From positions 1 through 64,000 of the forward strand of contig NZ_WIDQ01000011.1 of NCBI RefSeq assembly GCF_009495745.1: DNA of 64,000 nucleotides. The letters are read 5' to 3'. Shown here piece by piece: positions 34,121 through 42,441 of this stretch (position 1 is the first letter of the stretch; every line of letters begins with the position of its first letter). The stretch is from Niveispirillum sp. SYP-B3756. Its GTDB lineage: Bacteria > Pseudomonadota > Alphaproteobacteria > Azospirillales > Azospirillaceae. The notes below the pieces were generated by a model. It had not been told where the DNA came from, did not search any database, and was given only the letters and a program-made list of their open reading frames with translations. Made by a program: the position numbers and the translations under genes.

Positions 34121-34999
34121 GTGCAACTGCCCGCCGAACCCTTTCCCTGGCCGTTCGACGGCCCCGCCTATCGCATGGTGATGGGCTTGCGTACGCTGGC
34201 GCCGGCGGACTGGCTGTCGCCGGATGCTGGCTGGCTGGGGCAACTGGCCCGCCGGGCCGGCTTGTTGCGACAACGCAAATGGGATGTGCTGGCCCTGATG
34301 CCAGAGGCGAAGGCAGCCGCAGAGGAGTTGCTGGAACTGCTGTTCCAGCAACTGGCGACCCAGCATTCGTCATGGTTCCAGCGCCAGGGGGCAGGGCTGT
34401 TTTCCGCCATCGGCGGGGCCGTGATGCAGCCGGCGGATTTTGACCATCCGCTGCATCTGCTGGGCCATCTGCTGCCCGATGATCTCTGTCTGCTGACGCC
34501 ATCCGCCGGGGGCTGGCGGCTGACGGGTGGGGTGGTGTGCTTTCCATCGCACTGGCTGTTGCCGCACAAGCTGGGCAAGCCGCTGCCCGGCATTCACCGC
34601 CCGGTGCCGGGTTATGATGCCACGCTGGCCGTGCCGGTGGACCGGTTTTTTGATAACCTGAACCCTGGCCGCATCGTCTGGCGGGCCAATTGGGGCCTGT
34701 CGGATGATGCGGACCTGTTCCAGCCCGGCGGCCCCCGCCCGCCACCAGCCGACGGGCCGGTGACGGGAGAAAATGCCGCCCAGCGCCTGTTTCTGCGGGT
34801 GGAAAAACAGACGCTGCGGAAGCTGCCCCGTAGTGGTGCCGTGCTGTTCACCATCCGCACCCACCAGCGGGCCCTGGCGGTGCTGACACCGGAACAGCAG
34901 GCCCATTTCGCCGCTATCCTGCGCTCGGTGCCGGATGATGTGGCCCGCTATAAGGGGCTGGATCGTACTGGGCCGCTGGCGCTGGCAGCTTTGGGCTAA
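34121..34999 (+). CDS. DUF3445 / heme-dependent oxidative N-demethylase-like
   Basis: The 292-residue protein matches the DUF3445 family, whose studied members are heme-dependent oxidative N-demethylases. Family landmarks seen are YRMVMGLRTLAPADWL near the start, ELLELLFQQL, DLCLLTPSAGGWRLT, VCFPSHWLLPHKLGKPL followed by IHRPVPGYDATLAVPVDRFF, and RANWGLSDD. The start is GTG 34121, 12 bases after the KAS III stop. In this operon it may demethylate or oxidise the compound made by the preceding enzymes, or it may be an unrelated passenger. Its last 4 bases overlap the convergent MFS gene. Confidence 0.75.
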   Translation: MQLPAEPFPWPFDGPAYRMVMGLRTLAPADWLSPDAGWLGQLARRAGLLRQRKWDVLALMPEAKAAAEELLELLFQQLATQHSSWFQRQGAGLFSAIGGAVMQPADFDHPLHLLGHLLPDDLCLLTPSAGGWRLTGGVVCFPSHWLLPHKLGKPLPGIHRPVPGYDATLAVPVDRFFDNLNPGRIVWRANWGLSDDADLFQPGGPRPPPADGPVTGENAAQRLFLRVEKQTLRKLPRSGAVLFTIRTHQRALAVLTPEQQAHFAAILRSVPDDVARYKGLDRTGPLALAALG

Positions 35000-36249
35000 G
35001 ACGGCTTGGCTTCCTGCGTCGCTTCAATCAGGGTGGTGCCGACCGGGGACATGGTCATATTGACGAACTGTTCCTTCTCCAGCGGTGCGGCGCGGCGGCT
35101 GATGCGATAGGCACCCCAGACGGCCACCAGCCCCTGTGCCACCACCACCAGCCAGGGCAGGCCATTGCGCCCGATTGCCTCCATCATGGTGCCACCCAGC
35201 ACCGGTCCCAGCGCCATGCCGGACCCCTGGACGATCAATAACCCACCGGAAGCGGCAATGAATTCCGTGGGATGCACGCTGTCATTCACATGGGCCACGA
35301 CAATGCCATAGGTGGGCAGCACCACCCCGCCAAAGGCAAAAACCAGGAAGAATACCCAGCCCGGTGCTACGCCCTGGGGTAGGAACAGCATCATGGCCGC
35401 CAGCAACAGGGCCGATGTCAGCGCCACGATGATGACCAGCCGCCGCCGGTCCATCCGGTCAGAAAGAAAGCCCAGCGGCCAGGTGGTGGCAAAGGCCCCC
35501 AGGATGGCGCAGGCCATGAACAGCGCGATACCCTGGTCATCAAACCCTGCCTGCTGGGCATAAAGCGGCCCCAGCGCATAAAAGGCCCCGGTGGTGATGC
35601 CGCAAAGGAACGCAGCGACCAGCCCAAAGGGCGATTGGTGATAAAGACGCCACAGATTGGCACGCGTCTGCACCCCCACTTCTGCCGGGGCCTGTGATTT
35701 CGACAGAGCCACCGGCACCAGCGCGACAGAGATGATCAAGGAGACGCAGGCAAACAGCATGAAGCCGCCCGGATCGGCCAGCGGCAGCAGCATCTGGCCA
35801 CCGACGGCGGCGATCAGCCCGGTCATGGAATAGATGCCCAATATTTGCCCGCGCACGGCTGGGGTGGCGGTTGTGTTCAGCCAACTTTCCACCGACATCA
35901 GCAACCCGGCAAAACACAGGCCCGTCACCATGCGGAACCCGATCCAGGCAACGGGGTGGACCAGCATCACATGCAACAGGGCCGAGGCCGAAGCCAGCGC
36001 CGCCAAGGCGGCGAAGGTGCGGATATGGCCGACCGACTGGATCAACGTGCCCGCCGTCAACGACCCCAGCACCAACCCGATGGAAAAGCCAGACCCGATC
36101 AGGCCAACTTGGGTGGGGCTGAATGCCTCCAGCCCCCCGCGCACCGCCAGCAATGTGCCTTGCAGGTTATTGCCCAATTGCAGCAAGCCAAAGCCCAGCA
36201 GCAGTGCCGCCAAGGTTGCCAGCGTTCCCATCAGATTGGACCGCATCAT
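34996..36249 (-). CDS. MFS transporter (YcaD-like)
   Basis: The 417-residue membrane protein has about 12 hydrophobic segments. It resembles the YcaD group: LLQLGNNLQGTLLAVRGG after TM1, a conserved acidic VESWLN in TM4-5, and LGFLSDRMDRRRLVI as the mid-protein A-motif. The start is ATG 36249 with ggagaag upstream; Met2 is possible. It is convergent with the DUF3445 gene (4-base overlap). Substrate unknown; export of the product of the convergent operon is possible but unproven. Confidence 0.8.
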   Translation of the reverse strand: MMRSNLMGTLATLAALLLGFGLLQLGNNLQGTLLAVRGGLEAFSPTQVGLIGSGFSIGLVLGSLTAGTLIQSVGHIRTFAALAALASASALLHVMLVHPVAWIGFRMVTGLCFAGLLMSVESWLNTTATPAVRGQILGIYSMTGLIAAVGGQMLLPLADPGGFMLFACVSLIISVALVPVALSKSQAPAEVGVQTRANLWRLYHQSPFGLVAAFLCGITTGAFYALGPLYAQQAGFDDQGIALFMACAILGAFATTWPLGFLSDRMDRRRLVIIVALTSALLLAAMMLFLPQGVAPGWVFFLVFAFGGVVLPTYGIVVAHVNDSVHPTEFIAASGGLLIVQGSGMALGPVLGGTMMEAIGRNGLPWLVVVAQGLVAVWGAYRISRRAAPLEKEQFVNMTMSPVGTTLIEATQEAKPS

Positions 36250-36348
36250 TCTTCTCCGTCATTCATCCCTATCGGATGAACACATGGGGGAGCGATTCCG
36301 CACATGCGAAGGGTGGGGTTATTGGGGAAGACAAGTGATCACCCCCCG

Positions 36349-36915
36349 TTACCAGACCCGTCCATCCATATCCGCCAGCAAGCTGAAACGGTGACGGATG
36401 GCGGCCCAGTCTTCGGCCAGCATCTCGAACAGATGCACATCACGCGGCACGCCATTCTTCATCGCGTGGGCGTGCAGCACGCCGACATGGCGATAGCCGA
36501 GCATGGTTTGGCCTTTGCGCACCCGGTCATTATCGGCAAAAATCTGGTTTACCAGCTTGCGCAGGCCCAGCGTGTAGAAACAATGGTTCAGCACCGGCGC
36601 GAAATTCAGCGCGCCGATGCCGGTACGTCCGCGCCGGTCACCCATGTAGGTGCCGATGCTGCCCACCCCCCAAAGCGGTTGGGTGATGGTGATGCTGGCA
36701 TAGCCGACATCCACCCCATCCACCTGGATGATGCGGTGGTGATAATCATTGCGGGTATTGCAGCGCTCGATCCAGGCACGCTGCTTGTCCAGATCATCAT
36801 CAATGTCGGTGAAGCTGTTGGATGTCACCTCCGGCAGACGCCGCCAGGCCAGCAACGTCGCCGCATCATCTTGAACCGGCAGGCGGAAGGAAAGGGCGGC
36901 GGGCGTGGCACTCAT
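36349..36915 (-). CDS. pseH: PseH-like GNAT acetyltransferase
   Basis: The 188-residue GNAT has the layout of sugar-nucleotide N-acetyltransferases: an N-terminal LRLPV-type strand, LLAWRRLPEVTSNSF, GVDVGYASITI, then SIGTYMGDRRGRTGIGALNF and KLVNQIFADNDRVRKGQTMLGYRHVG. PseH adds the C4 acetyl group in pseudaminic acid synthesis, after PseC. pseB, pseC and pseG are in this window, which supports the call, but the closely related amino-sugar acetyltransferases of other nonulosonate routes cannot be excluded. It overlaps the SDR gene by ATGA. Confidence 0.6.
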   Translation of the reverse strand: MSATPAALSFRLPVQDDAATLLAWRRLPEVTSNSFTDIDDDLDKQRAWIERCNTRNDYHHRIIQVDGVDVGYASITITQPLWGVGSIGTYMGDRRGRTGIGALNFAPVLNHCFYTLGLRKLVNQIFADNDRVRKGQTMLGYRHVGVLHAHAMKNGVPRDVHLFEMLAEDWAAIRHRFSLLADMDGRVW

Positions 36916-37676
36916 GCCGTGCGGCCCCCATCCACCACCATGGATGTGCCGGTGATCCAGCGGGCGGCGTCAGACAGCAGAAAACTGATGGCATGCGCTA
37001 CATCGTCCGGCTGGCCGAAGCCCAATGGCTGTAACTTTTCCAGATACTGGATCTGTTCCGCATTCAGCTTTTCAAAGCCGCGTTCGATCAGTTCCGTCAT
37101 CACGATGCTGGGCACCACGCAATTGACCCGGATGGCATCGGGCAGCAGTTCCGCCGACAGCCCCTTGGTGGCTGCGATGATGCCCCCCTTGGCGGCGGCA
37201 TAGACGACATTGGCCGGTGATGCCGCCGTGGCGGCGGTGGAGGAGATATAGACAAGGCTAGCCTTGTCCGCCTTCACCCCCTTCTGCCGCAGCCCCTTGG
37301 CCAGGGCCAGGGCGGCACCCAGGTTGGTGCGCATCACTTCTTCAAAGAAATCCGCCTGGAAGATGCGGATGGGGCGCAGGGTCTGGATGCCGGCACAATG
37401 GGCGATGCCATCGAACGGCCCCGCCTGTTTCGCCTGTTCCTTCATCCAGCCGGGGATGGCGTCGATGTCCGACAGATCGAAGGCGACGGCCCGGTGGCCG
37501 TCGCCGGCCAGGGCCGCCAGCGCCTCCCCCAGTCGGGCTTCATCCCGGCCATTCAGGGTCAGCCGCGCGCCAAGGCGCGACAGCATGATGGCCGTCGCCC
37601 GCCCGATCCCCGCCGACGCCCCCGTCACCAGCAGGTGACGGCCACTCATATCCATGGGGTTGATGATGGCGGGCAT
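36912..37676 (-). CDS. short-chain dehydrogenase/reductase
   Basis: The 254-residue classical SDR has the NAD(P) motif TGASAGIG (18-25), N118, S146 and Y159xxxK163 (YAAAK) as the catalytic set, and a C-terminal TGTSMVVDGG. It is cotranslated with the PseH-like acetyltransferase, so a sugar or acyl intermediate is the likely substrate. FabG-like ketoreduction paired with the KAS III enzyme is another option. ATG 37676 is followed by in-frame ATGs at Met8 and Met10, either of which could be the true start. A stem (37678-37685 with 37723-37730) ends right at the start region. Confidence 0.78.
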   Translation of the reverse strand: MPAIINPMDMSGRHLLVTGASAGIGRATAIMLSRLGARLTLNGRDEARLGEALAALAGDGHRAVAFDLSDIDAIPGWMKEQAKQAGPFDGIAHCAGIQTLRPIRIFQADFFEEVMRTNLGAALALAKGLRQKGVKADKASLVYISSTAATAASPANVVYAAAKGGIIAATKGLSAELLPDAIRVNCVVPSIVMTELIERGFEKLNAEQIQYLEKLQPLGFGQPDDVAHAISFLLSDAARWITGTSMVVDGGRTA

Positions 37677-37740
37677 TGGGGGGCTTTCTGCTATCCTGTC
37701 ACTATCAATAACTTAGCCCCGCAGCCCCCCGCCTGTCCAT

Positions 37741-38733
37741 TCAGGCCGGCAGTTCTTCCGTATCCACATCGGCTTGTGCTGCATCATTATAGCGGGGGCC
37801 GTGGATATTGGCCGGCGCGAACAGGGCGTCAGCGCGGGCAAGCACCTCCGCCGAGACGTCCAGGCCCGACGCGCCGAGATCGTCCGCCAGATGGTCCAGG
37901 CTGGTGGTGCCGGGTAGGGCGATGATATGCGGGGCCTTGTGCAGCAACCAGGCCAGCGCCAATTGCGCCATGCTGGCCCCGGCGTCGCGCGCCAGCGCGG
38001 CGAAATCGGTCAGCAGGGCCTGATTGGCGCTGAAGTTCGGCTCGACAAAGCGGGGCATGGTACGGCGGATATCCTGCTGGCGCAGCGCCGTGGGGTCGGG
38101 CACGCCGCCGGCCAGGAAGCCACGTCCCAGCGGGGAGAAGGCGACAAAGGCGGTGCCCAATTCGCGGCAGGCATCCAGCACTGCCACCTCCGCATTGCGG
38201 GTCCAGAGCGAATATTCCGTCTGTACCGCAATGATCGGGTGTTCGGCATGGGCGCGGCGCAGGGTAGCGGCTGACACTTCCGACAGGCCGATACCCCGGA
38301 TCTTGCCTTCACGGATCAGGTCGGCCATGGCACCGACGCTTTCTTCCACCGGCACCGCACGGTCCCAACGATGCAGATAATAAAGGTCGATCACATCGGT
38401 GCGCAGGCTGCGCAGCGCCTGGTCGCAGGTCTGGCGCAGGGTGGCCGGCCGGCCGTCGATCACGCGCTTGCCGTTGATCGCCGTCATGCCGCATTTGCTG
38501 GCCAGCATGAAACGCTGGCGATGGGGGCTGAGGACGCGGCCCACCAGCTCCTCATTCAGGCCGCCGCCATAAAGTGCTGCCGTGTCGAAATGATCCACGC
38601 CCAGATCGAGCGCGCCCAGCAGCACCCGTTCTGCCTCCGCATCGCTGACGGGCGGGCCATAGGCATGGTTCAGGTTCATGCAGCCCAGGGCGATTTCGCC
38701 AATCTGGAAGGGGCCGATGCTGCGCTTCTGCAT
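37741..38733 (-). CDS. aldo/keto reductase
   Basis: The 330-residue NADPH-dependent TIM-barrel reductase has a full catalytic tetrad: D50, Y55, K80 and H121 (FDTAALYG, ASKCG, YYLHRWD). The cofactor block IALPGTTSLDHLADDLGA matches the AKR family that includes YajO and voltage-channel-beta-like enzymes. ATG 38733 has aaggat upstream. It precedes the SDR-GNAT pair by 64 bases on the same strand, but a hairpin lies between, so cotranscription is uncertain. Physiological substrate unknown. Confidence 0.87.
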   Translation of the reverse strand: MQKRSIGPFQIGEIALGCMNLNHAYGPPVSDAEAERVLLGALDLGVDHFDTAALYGGGLNEELVGRVLSPHRQRFMLASKCGMTAINGKRVIDGRPATLRQTCDQALRSLRTDVIDLYYLHRWDRAVPVEESVGAMADLIREGKIRGIGLSEVSAATLRRAHAEHPIIAVQTEYSLWTRNAEVAVLDACRELGTAFVAFSPLGRGFLAGGVPDPTALRQQDIRRTMPRFVEPNFSANQALLTDFAALARDAGASMAQLALAWLLHKAPHIIALPGTTSLDHLADDLGASGLDVSAEVLARADALFAPANIHGPRYNDAAQADVDTEELPA

Positions 38734-38819
38734 GGGGCTTTATCCTTGGGAATCCAGCGATAAGGGTTTGTTATGATGTGTAACCGTTGATTGGCGGAAT
38801 TTCCACCCTCGCCCGTCCT

Positions 38820-39245
38820 TTATCCTGGAATGGCATAGGTGCCGGTGGCGTGGGCCACCGGCTCGCTATCGCCGTCGGAATGGATCAGCACCTCGCCATA
38901 GGCCAGCTTGCGCCCCAGTTTCAACAGCCGCGCCTCCCCCAGCAGGGCGCGCAGCGGCGGTTTGCGCAGGAAATTGATCGTCATATTGCTGGTGACGGCC
39001 AGCGGCACCGCACCGATCCGGCTCAGCACCGCACCATACAGCGCCACATCGGCCAGGGCGAACATGGTAGGGCCGGATATGGTGCCACCGGCGCGGCTGG
39101 TCTCGGGCCCGGCGGCCACATCCATGGTGCAGCAGCCGTAACCCAGGCTGCGCACGGCGAATCCGCCCTGGCGCACCTGCGGCATATGCTCGTCCAGCAG
39201 GGCGATGAATTCCTCCCGGCTGATGGCGGGCTGTGGCTTGTGCAT
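38820..39245 (-). CDS. PaaI-type hotdog thioesterase
   Basis: The 141-residue protein has the hotdog fold signatures of PaaI-like acyl-CoA thioesterases: GGTISGPTMFALADVALYGAVL as the central helix (with the Asp of ALAD) and TINFLRKPPLRALLGEARLLKLG. ATG 39245 was chosen because aggagg precedes it at good distance; an earlier in-frame Met lacks this. It stands alone, divergent from metY. Acyl substrate unknown. Confidence 0.8.
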   Translation of the reverse strand: MHKPQPAISREEFIALLDEHMPQVRQGGFAVRSLGYGCCTMDVAAGPETSRAGGTISGPTMFALADVALYGAVLSRIGAVPLAVTSNMTINFLRKPPLRALLGEARLLKLGRKLAYGEVLIHSDGDSEPVAHATGTYAIPG

Positions 39246-39426
39246 TCCGTTTCCTCCCTGTTTTTCCAGAATGATAGGCGGGGGAGACAAACAGATCAGC
39301 CGCGACCTTTGGCCTGATCGATTCCATCTGTGCGCCGCGCCCTGGCGCAGCTATCTTTCCCAGTGACAAAGCGGGAAGCCGGTAAAACCGGACCCATCCA
39401 CGGGGAACACCAACAGGAAACATCCT

Positions 39427-40725
39427 ATGAGCGATCAATCTTCGCCCGCCCTGGGCTTCGAGACGCGGGCCATCCATGCCGGGGCCGCCCCGGATGAGGC
39501 GACCGGCGCCCGCGCCACCCCGATCTATCAGACCAGTTCCTTCGTCTTCGACGATGTGGAAGACGCGGCCGCCCTGTTCAATCTGCAAAAGGCCGGTTTC
39601 ATCTATTCCCGCCTGACCAACCCGACGGTTTCCGTGCTGGAGGGCCGGTTGGCCGATCTGGAAGGCGGGGCAGGGGCAACCTGCACCGCATCCGGCCATT
39701 CGGCGCAGATGCTGGCCTTGTTCCCGCTGCTGACGCCGGGCGATGATTTTGTTGCCTCGCGCAAGCTCTATGGCGGCACGCTGAACCAGTTCGCCAACAG
39801 CTTCCCGCGTGCCTTTGGCTGGAAATGCAGCTTCGTCAGTGGTGACAGCCCGGATGATTACCGCCGCGCCATCACCCCCCGCACCAAGGCCATTTTCATC
39901 GAAAGCCTGGCCAATCCCGGCGGCATTGTCAGCGACATTGCCGCCATCGCCAAGGTGGCGGATGAAGCGGGCATCCCGCTGATCGTCGATAACACCCTGG
40001 CGACCCCCTATCTCTGCCGGCCCATCGAACATGGCGCCACGCTGGTGGTGCATTCCACCACCAAATTCCTGACCGGCAATGGCACCTCGGTCGGTGGTGT
40101 GGTGATTGATAGCGGCAAGTTCGACTGGTCGCAGGGTGGGCGTTTCCCGGCACTGACGGAGCCGGAACCCGGCTATCACGGCCTGCGGTTCGCGGAAACC
40201 TTCGGGCCGGCGGCCTTCACCGTCTATGGCCACGCGATCGGGCTGCGCGATCTGGGGCCGTCCATGGCGCCCTTGAACGCCTTCCTGGGCATTCTGGGTA
40301 CGGAAACGCTGGCCCTGCGTATGGAACGGCACTGCGCCAATGCGTTGAAGGTGGCGGAATATCTGGCCGCCCATCCGGCGGTGGCCTGGGTGAACTATGC
40401 CGGCCTGCCGGACAGCCCCTATAAGGCGCTGGCGGACCGCTATCTGCCCAACGGGGCGGGGGCGATCTTCACCTTCGGGCTGAAGGGCGGCTATGAGGCC
40501 GGGGTGAAGCTGGTGGAATCGGTCAAGCTGTTCAGCCATCTGGCCAATATCGGCGATGCCAAATCGCTGATCATCCACCCGTCCAGCACCACCCACCGGC
40601 AATTGACGCCGGAAGGGCAGGTGGCCGCCGGGGCCGGGCCGGATGTCATCCGCCTGTCCATCGGACTGGAGAGTGTGAAGGACATTATCGCGGATCTGGA
40701 ACAGGCTTTGGCCCAGGTCGGGTAA
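39427..40725 (+). CDS. metY: O-acetylhomoserine aminocarboxypropyltransferase
   Basis: MetY makes homocysteine directly from O-acetylhomoserine and sulfide with PLP. The 432-residue Cys/Met-metabolism-family enzyme starts with GFETRAIHAGAAPDEATGAR. It has the PLP lysine K213 in HSTTKFLTGNGTSVGG and the long insert (FAETFGPAAFTVYGHAIG) that separates MetY from MetB/MetZ. SHLANIGDAKSL and HPSSTTHRQLT are also family blocks. aggaa precedes ATG 39427. The 130-base leader has small hairpins, but I could not match it to a known SAM riboswitch. Confidence 0.92.
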   Translation: MSDQSSPALGFETRAIHAGAAPDEATGARATPIYQTSSFVFDDVEDAAALFNLQKAGFIYSRLTNPTVSVLEGRLADLEGGAGATCTASGHSAQMLALFPLLTPGDDFVASRKLYGGTLNQFANSFPRAFGWKCSFVSGDSPDDYRRAITPRTKAIFIESLANPGGIVSDIAAIAKVADEAGIPLIVDNTLATPYLCRPIEHGATLVVHSTTKFLTGNGTSVGGVVIDSGKFDWSQGGRFPALTEPEPGYHGLRFAETFGPAAFTVYGHAIGLRDLGPSMAPLNAFLGILGTETLALRMERHCANALKVAEYLAAHPAVAWVNYAGLPDSPYKALADRYLPNGAGAIFTFGLKGGYEAGVKLVESVKLFSHLANIGDAKSLIIHPSSTTHRQLTPEGQVAAGAGPDVIRLSIGLESVKDIIADLEQALAQVG

Positions 40726-40735
40726 AATAAAATAT

Positions 40736-40760
40736 GGCGGGGCGTGTCTGGCGCCCCGCC
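40736..40760 (-). terminator. bidirectional terminator between metY and mntP
   Basis: The 9-bp stem ggcggggcg/cgccccgcc (40736-40744, 40752-40760) has a 7-base loop. On the minus strand it is followed by a T-rich run (complement of taaaataaaata), so it is a good intrinsic terminator for mntP. It also stands just after the metY stop. Confidence 0.85.
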
Positions 40761-40767
40761 CACCCCC

Positions 40768-41367
40768 TTACCCCATTGTATGTTCAATCAGTATCTTGGC
40801 ACCCAGGGCGACAAGCCCGACCCCGCCGATTCCCACCGCCCAGCGGCCGAACAGGGGGCCGACGGCGCGGCCCAGGAACACGCCGGCCGTTGACAGGCCG
40901 AAGGTAACAGCACCAATCACCAGGGCGCTGACAAAGACGGGGCTGTCGAACAGGGCCAACGGCACACCGACGGCCAGCGCATCGACGGAGGTGGCGAAAC
41001 CGGCGACGAACAGGGCGGAGAAGGTCAGCTTCATGCCGGTCTCCTCGCCCTCATCCGCCTTCAACGCCTCCCAGACCATGCGGCCGCCGATCAGCAGCAG
41101 CAGGCCGAAGGCGATCCAGTGGTCTACTGCTTCAATGATGTCGGCGAAGGCCAGCCCCAGGGCAAAGCCGATCAGCGGCATTACCATCTGAAAGCCGCCG
41201 AAGACGGCGCCCACGGTCAGGGCGGCCCCCCAACTTGGGCGACGCAGGGCGGCACCCTTGCCAAGGGCGGCGGCAAAGGCATCCATGGCGAGGCTGAAGG
41301 CCAGCGCGACGGTGGTGGAGGCGATCACGATCAATATCCGGGGGCCTGGGGTGAAGCCGAGGCGCAT
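40768..41367 (-). CDS. mntP: manganese efflux pump MntP
   Basis: MntP exports Mn2+ across the inner membrane and protects from manganese excess. The 199-residue protein has six hydrophobic segments and the two conserved acidic motifs: LAMDAFAAALGKG (D29) and FATSVDALAVGVPLAL (D129). ATG 41367 is preceded by a gggggtgg Shine-Dalgarno and is preferred over GTG 41373. A yybP-ykoY riboswitch lies in its leader, so expression should rise with manganese. Confidence 0.93.
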   Translation of the reverse strand: MRLGFTPGPRILIVIASTTVALAFSLAMDAFAAALGKGAALRRPSWGAALTVGAVFGGFQMVMPLIGFALGLAFADIIEAVDHWIAFGLLLLIGGRMVWEALKADEGEETGMKLTFSALFVAGFATSVDALAVGVPLALFDSPVFVSALVIGAVTFGLSTAGVFLGRAVGPLFGRWAVGIGGVGLVALGAKILIEHTMG

Positions 41368-41402
41368 TGCCACCCCCAGGCCACGTCAGGGGCGGATGCG
41401 CC

Positions 41403-41538
41403 ATCGGTCTCGTCGAACGGTTCCGGCCAAGGAACCATCGTCCGCGCCACAGGTTCGGGCTGAATGATCGTGCCGAACCTGAGTCTGTTGACGCGGACAC
41501 CGCCCGGCGGGGGCCAGGGCGGCGGACTACTCCCCAAT
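41403..41538 (-). promoter_or_regulatory. yybP-ykoY manganese riboswitch upstream of mntP
   Basis: On the minus strand the leader has the conserved blocks of this class: ttggggagtagtccgcc at the 5' end, cgtcaacagactc in the middle, a long paired arm (aggttcgg ... ccgaacct), and cgacgagaccgatgg near the 3' end. They are in the same order as in E. coli mntP and alx leaders. Its gene is a Mn exporter, which fits. The last block lies about 40 bases before the start codon. Confidence 0.9.
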
Positions 41539-41618
41539 TGCGAGCCCGGTATAGGGGCAGCTTGCAGTCAGGGTCAAGCCCTGATCCCGTACCTGCGTCA
41601 TTGGCGACCGGCAGATGG

Positions 41619-41936
41619 TCAGTAACCGGCCCGCACCAGCCACTCTATATAAGGGGGGCTGCCGCCGCTGATCGGCAGTTCCAGGATACAGGGCAGTTCA
41701 TAGGGGTGCAGGGCGCGGACGCGGTCACTGACCTGGACGGTGCGCCCGGCTGGGGCCTTGATCAGCAGCACGCATTCCTCCGCCTGCTCCACAGCCCCCT
41801 GCCAGCGATAAAGGCTTTCCATGCCCCCGAGGATATTGACGCAGGCGACCAGACCTTCCTCCACCAGCGCACGCCCGATCCGGCGCGCTGTCTCCCGGTC
41901 CGGGGTGGTGACGTAAATGAGGATCGCGTCGGTCAT
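41619..41936 (-). CDS. cutA: divalent-cation tolerance protein CutA
   Basis: The 105-residue product is a full-length CutA1, a trimeric ferredoxin-like-fold protein linked to copper and other divalent-cation tolerance. Family blocks: YVTTPDRETARRIGRALV, LVACVNILGGMESLYRWQG, EECVLLIKA, and HPYELPCILELPI with the conserved His. It lies just upstream of the Mn riboswitch and mntP on the same strand, so a metal-stress grouping is suggested, although the riboswitch gives mntP its own control. Confidence 0.92.
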   Translation of the reverse strand: MTDAILIYVTTPDRETARRIGRALVEEGLVACVNILGGMESLYRWQGAVEQAEECVLLIKAPAGRTVQVSDRVRALHPYELPCILELPISGGSPPYIEWLVRAGY

Positions 41937-42187
41937 TGGCTGGTTCCGGCAGGGGAGGGGTGGGCAACTATTTTTACCCGAGGCGAGGTGAATTTCGCCG
42001 TCGTTGATGGGCGAAAAGCGCCGCCGGGGGTGGTTTGACCGGATAAAATCGAGATAAATGATTTAATATCAATGGCTTAAAAAAATATGCGTTTTTCAGT
42101 GATAGAAACGTTGCATCCTGGAAACTCGATGGATATAGTCCGCGCCCGAACGCCGGCTGGTCCAACCGACGGTGTTCGATCGAGAGG
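41937..42187. other. intergenic between cutA and tRNA-Pro
   Basis: No protein gene was seen. An AT-rich stretch (about 42045-42105) probably holds the promoters of the tRNA (plus) and cutA (minus). Confidence 0.35.
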
Positions 42188-42265
42188 TCGGAGCGTGGCG
42201 CAGCCTGGTAGCGCACTAGACTGGGGGTCTAGGGGTCGCAGGTTCGAATCCTGTCGCTCCGACCA
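42188..42265 (+). tRNA. tRNA-Pro (anticodon GGG)
   Basis: Full cloverleaf: acceptor arms cggagcg and cgctccg, D arm gcgcagcctggtagcgc, anticodon stem ctaga/tctag with a 7-base loop ctggggg (anticodon GGG), and T arm with gttcgaatc. The 3' CCA is encoded. A perfect hairpin terminator follows about 45 bases on. Confidence 0.96.
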
Positions 42266-42308
42266 TTCTCTCGCTTCACGGATGCCAGAAGCCCGTGAAG
42301 ATATGCGA

Positions 42309-42339
42309 AAAGGCGCTTTCCAATCAGGAAAGCGCCTTT
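42309..42339 (+). terminator. hairpin terminator of tRNA-Pro
   Basis: Perfect 13-bp stem aaaggcgctttcc / ggaaagcgccttt with the 5-base loop aatca, then cgtgtttta. Confidence 0.85.
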
Positions 42340-42441
42340 CGTGTTTTATGCCTTGCTGTAATTTTGCCTGCAACTTGGGCTTGACCCAAGGTGGTTGCTT
42401 GCACACCATGCCGCCCATTCCAATTCAGGGGATAGGGCACA

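Noticed and set aside
39290-39426. SAM riboswitch in the metY leader.
   Set aside because: Only short hairpins (such as ccggtaaaaccgg) are present; the conserved blocks of SAM-II or other SAM classes were not found.
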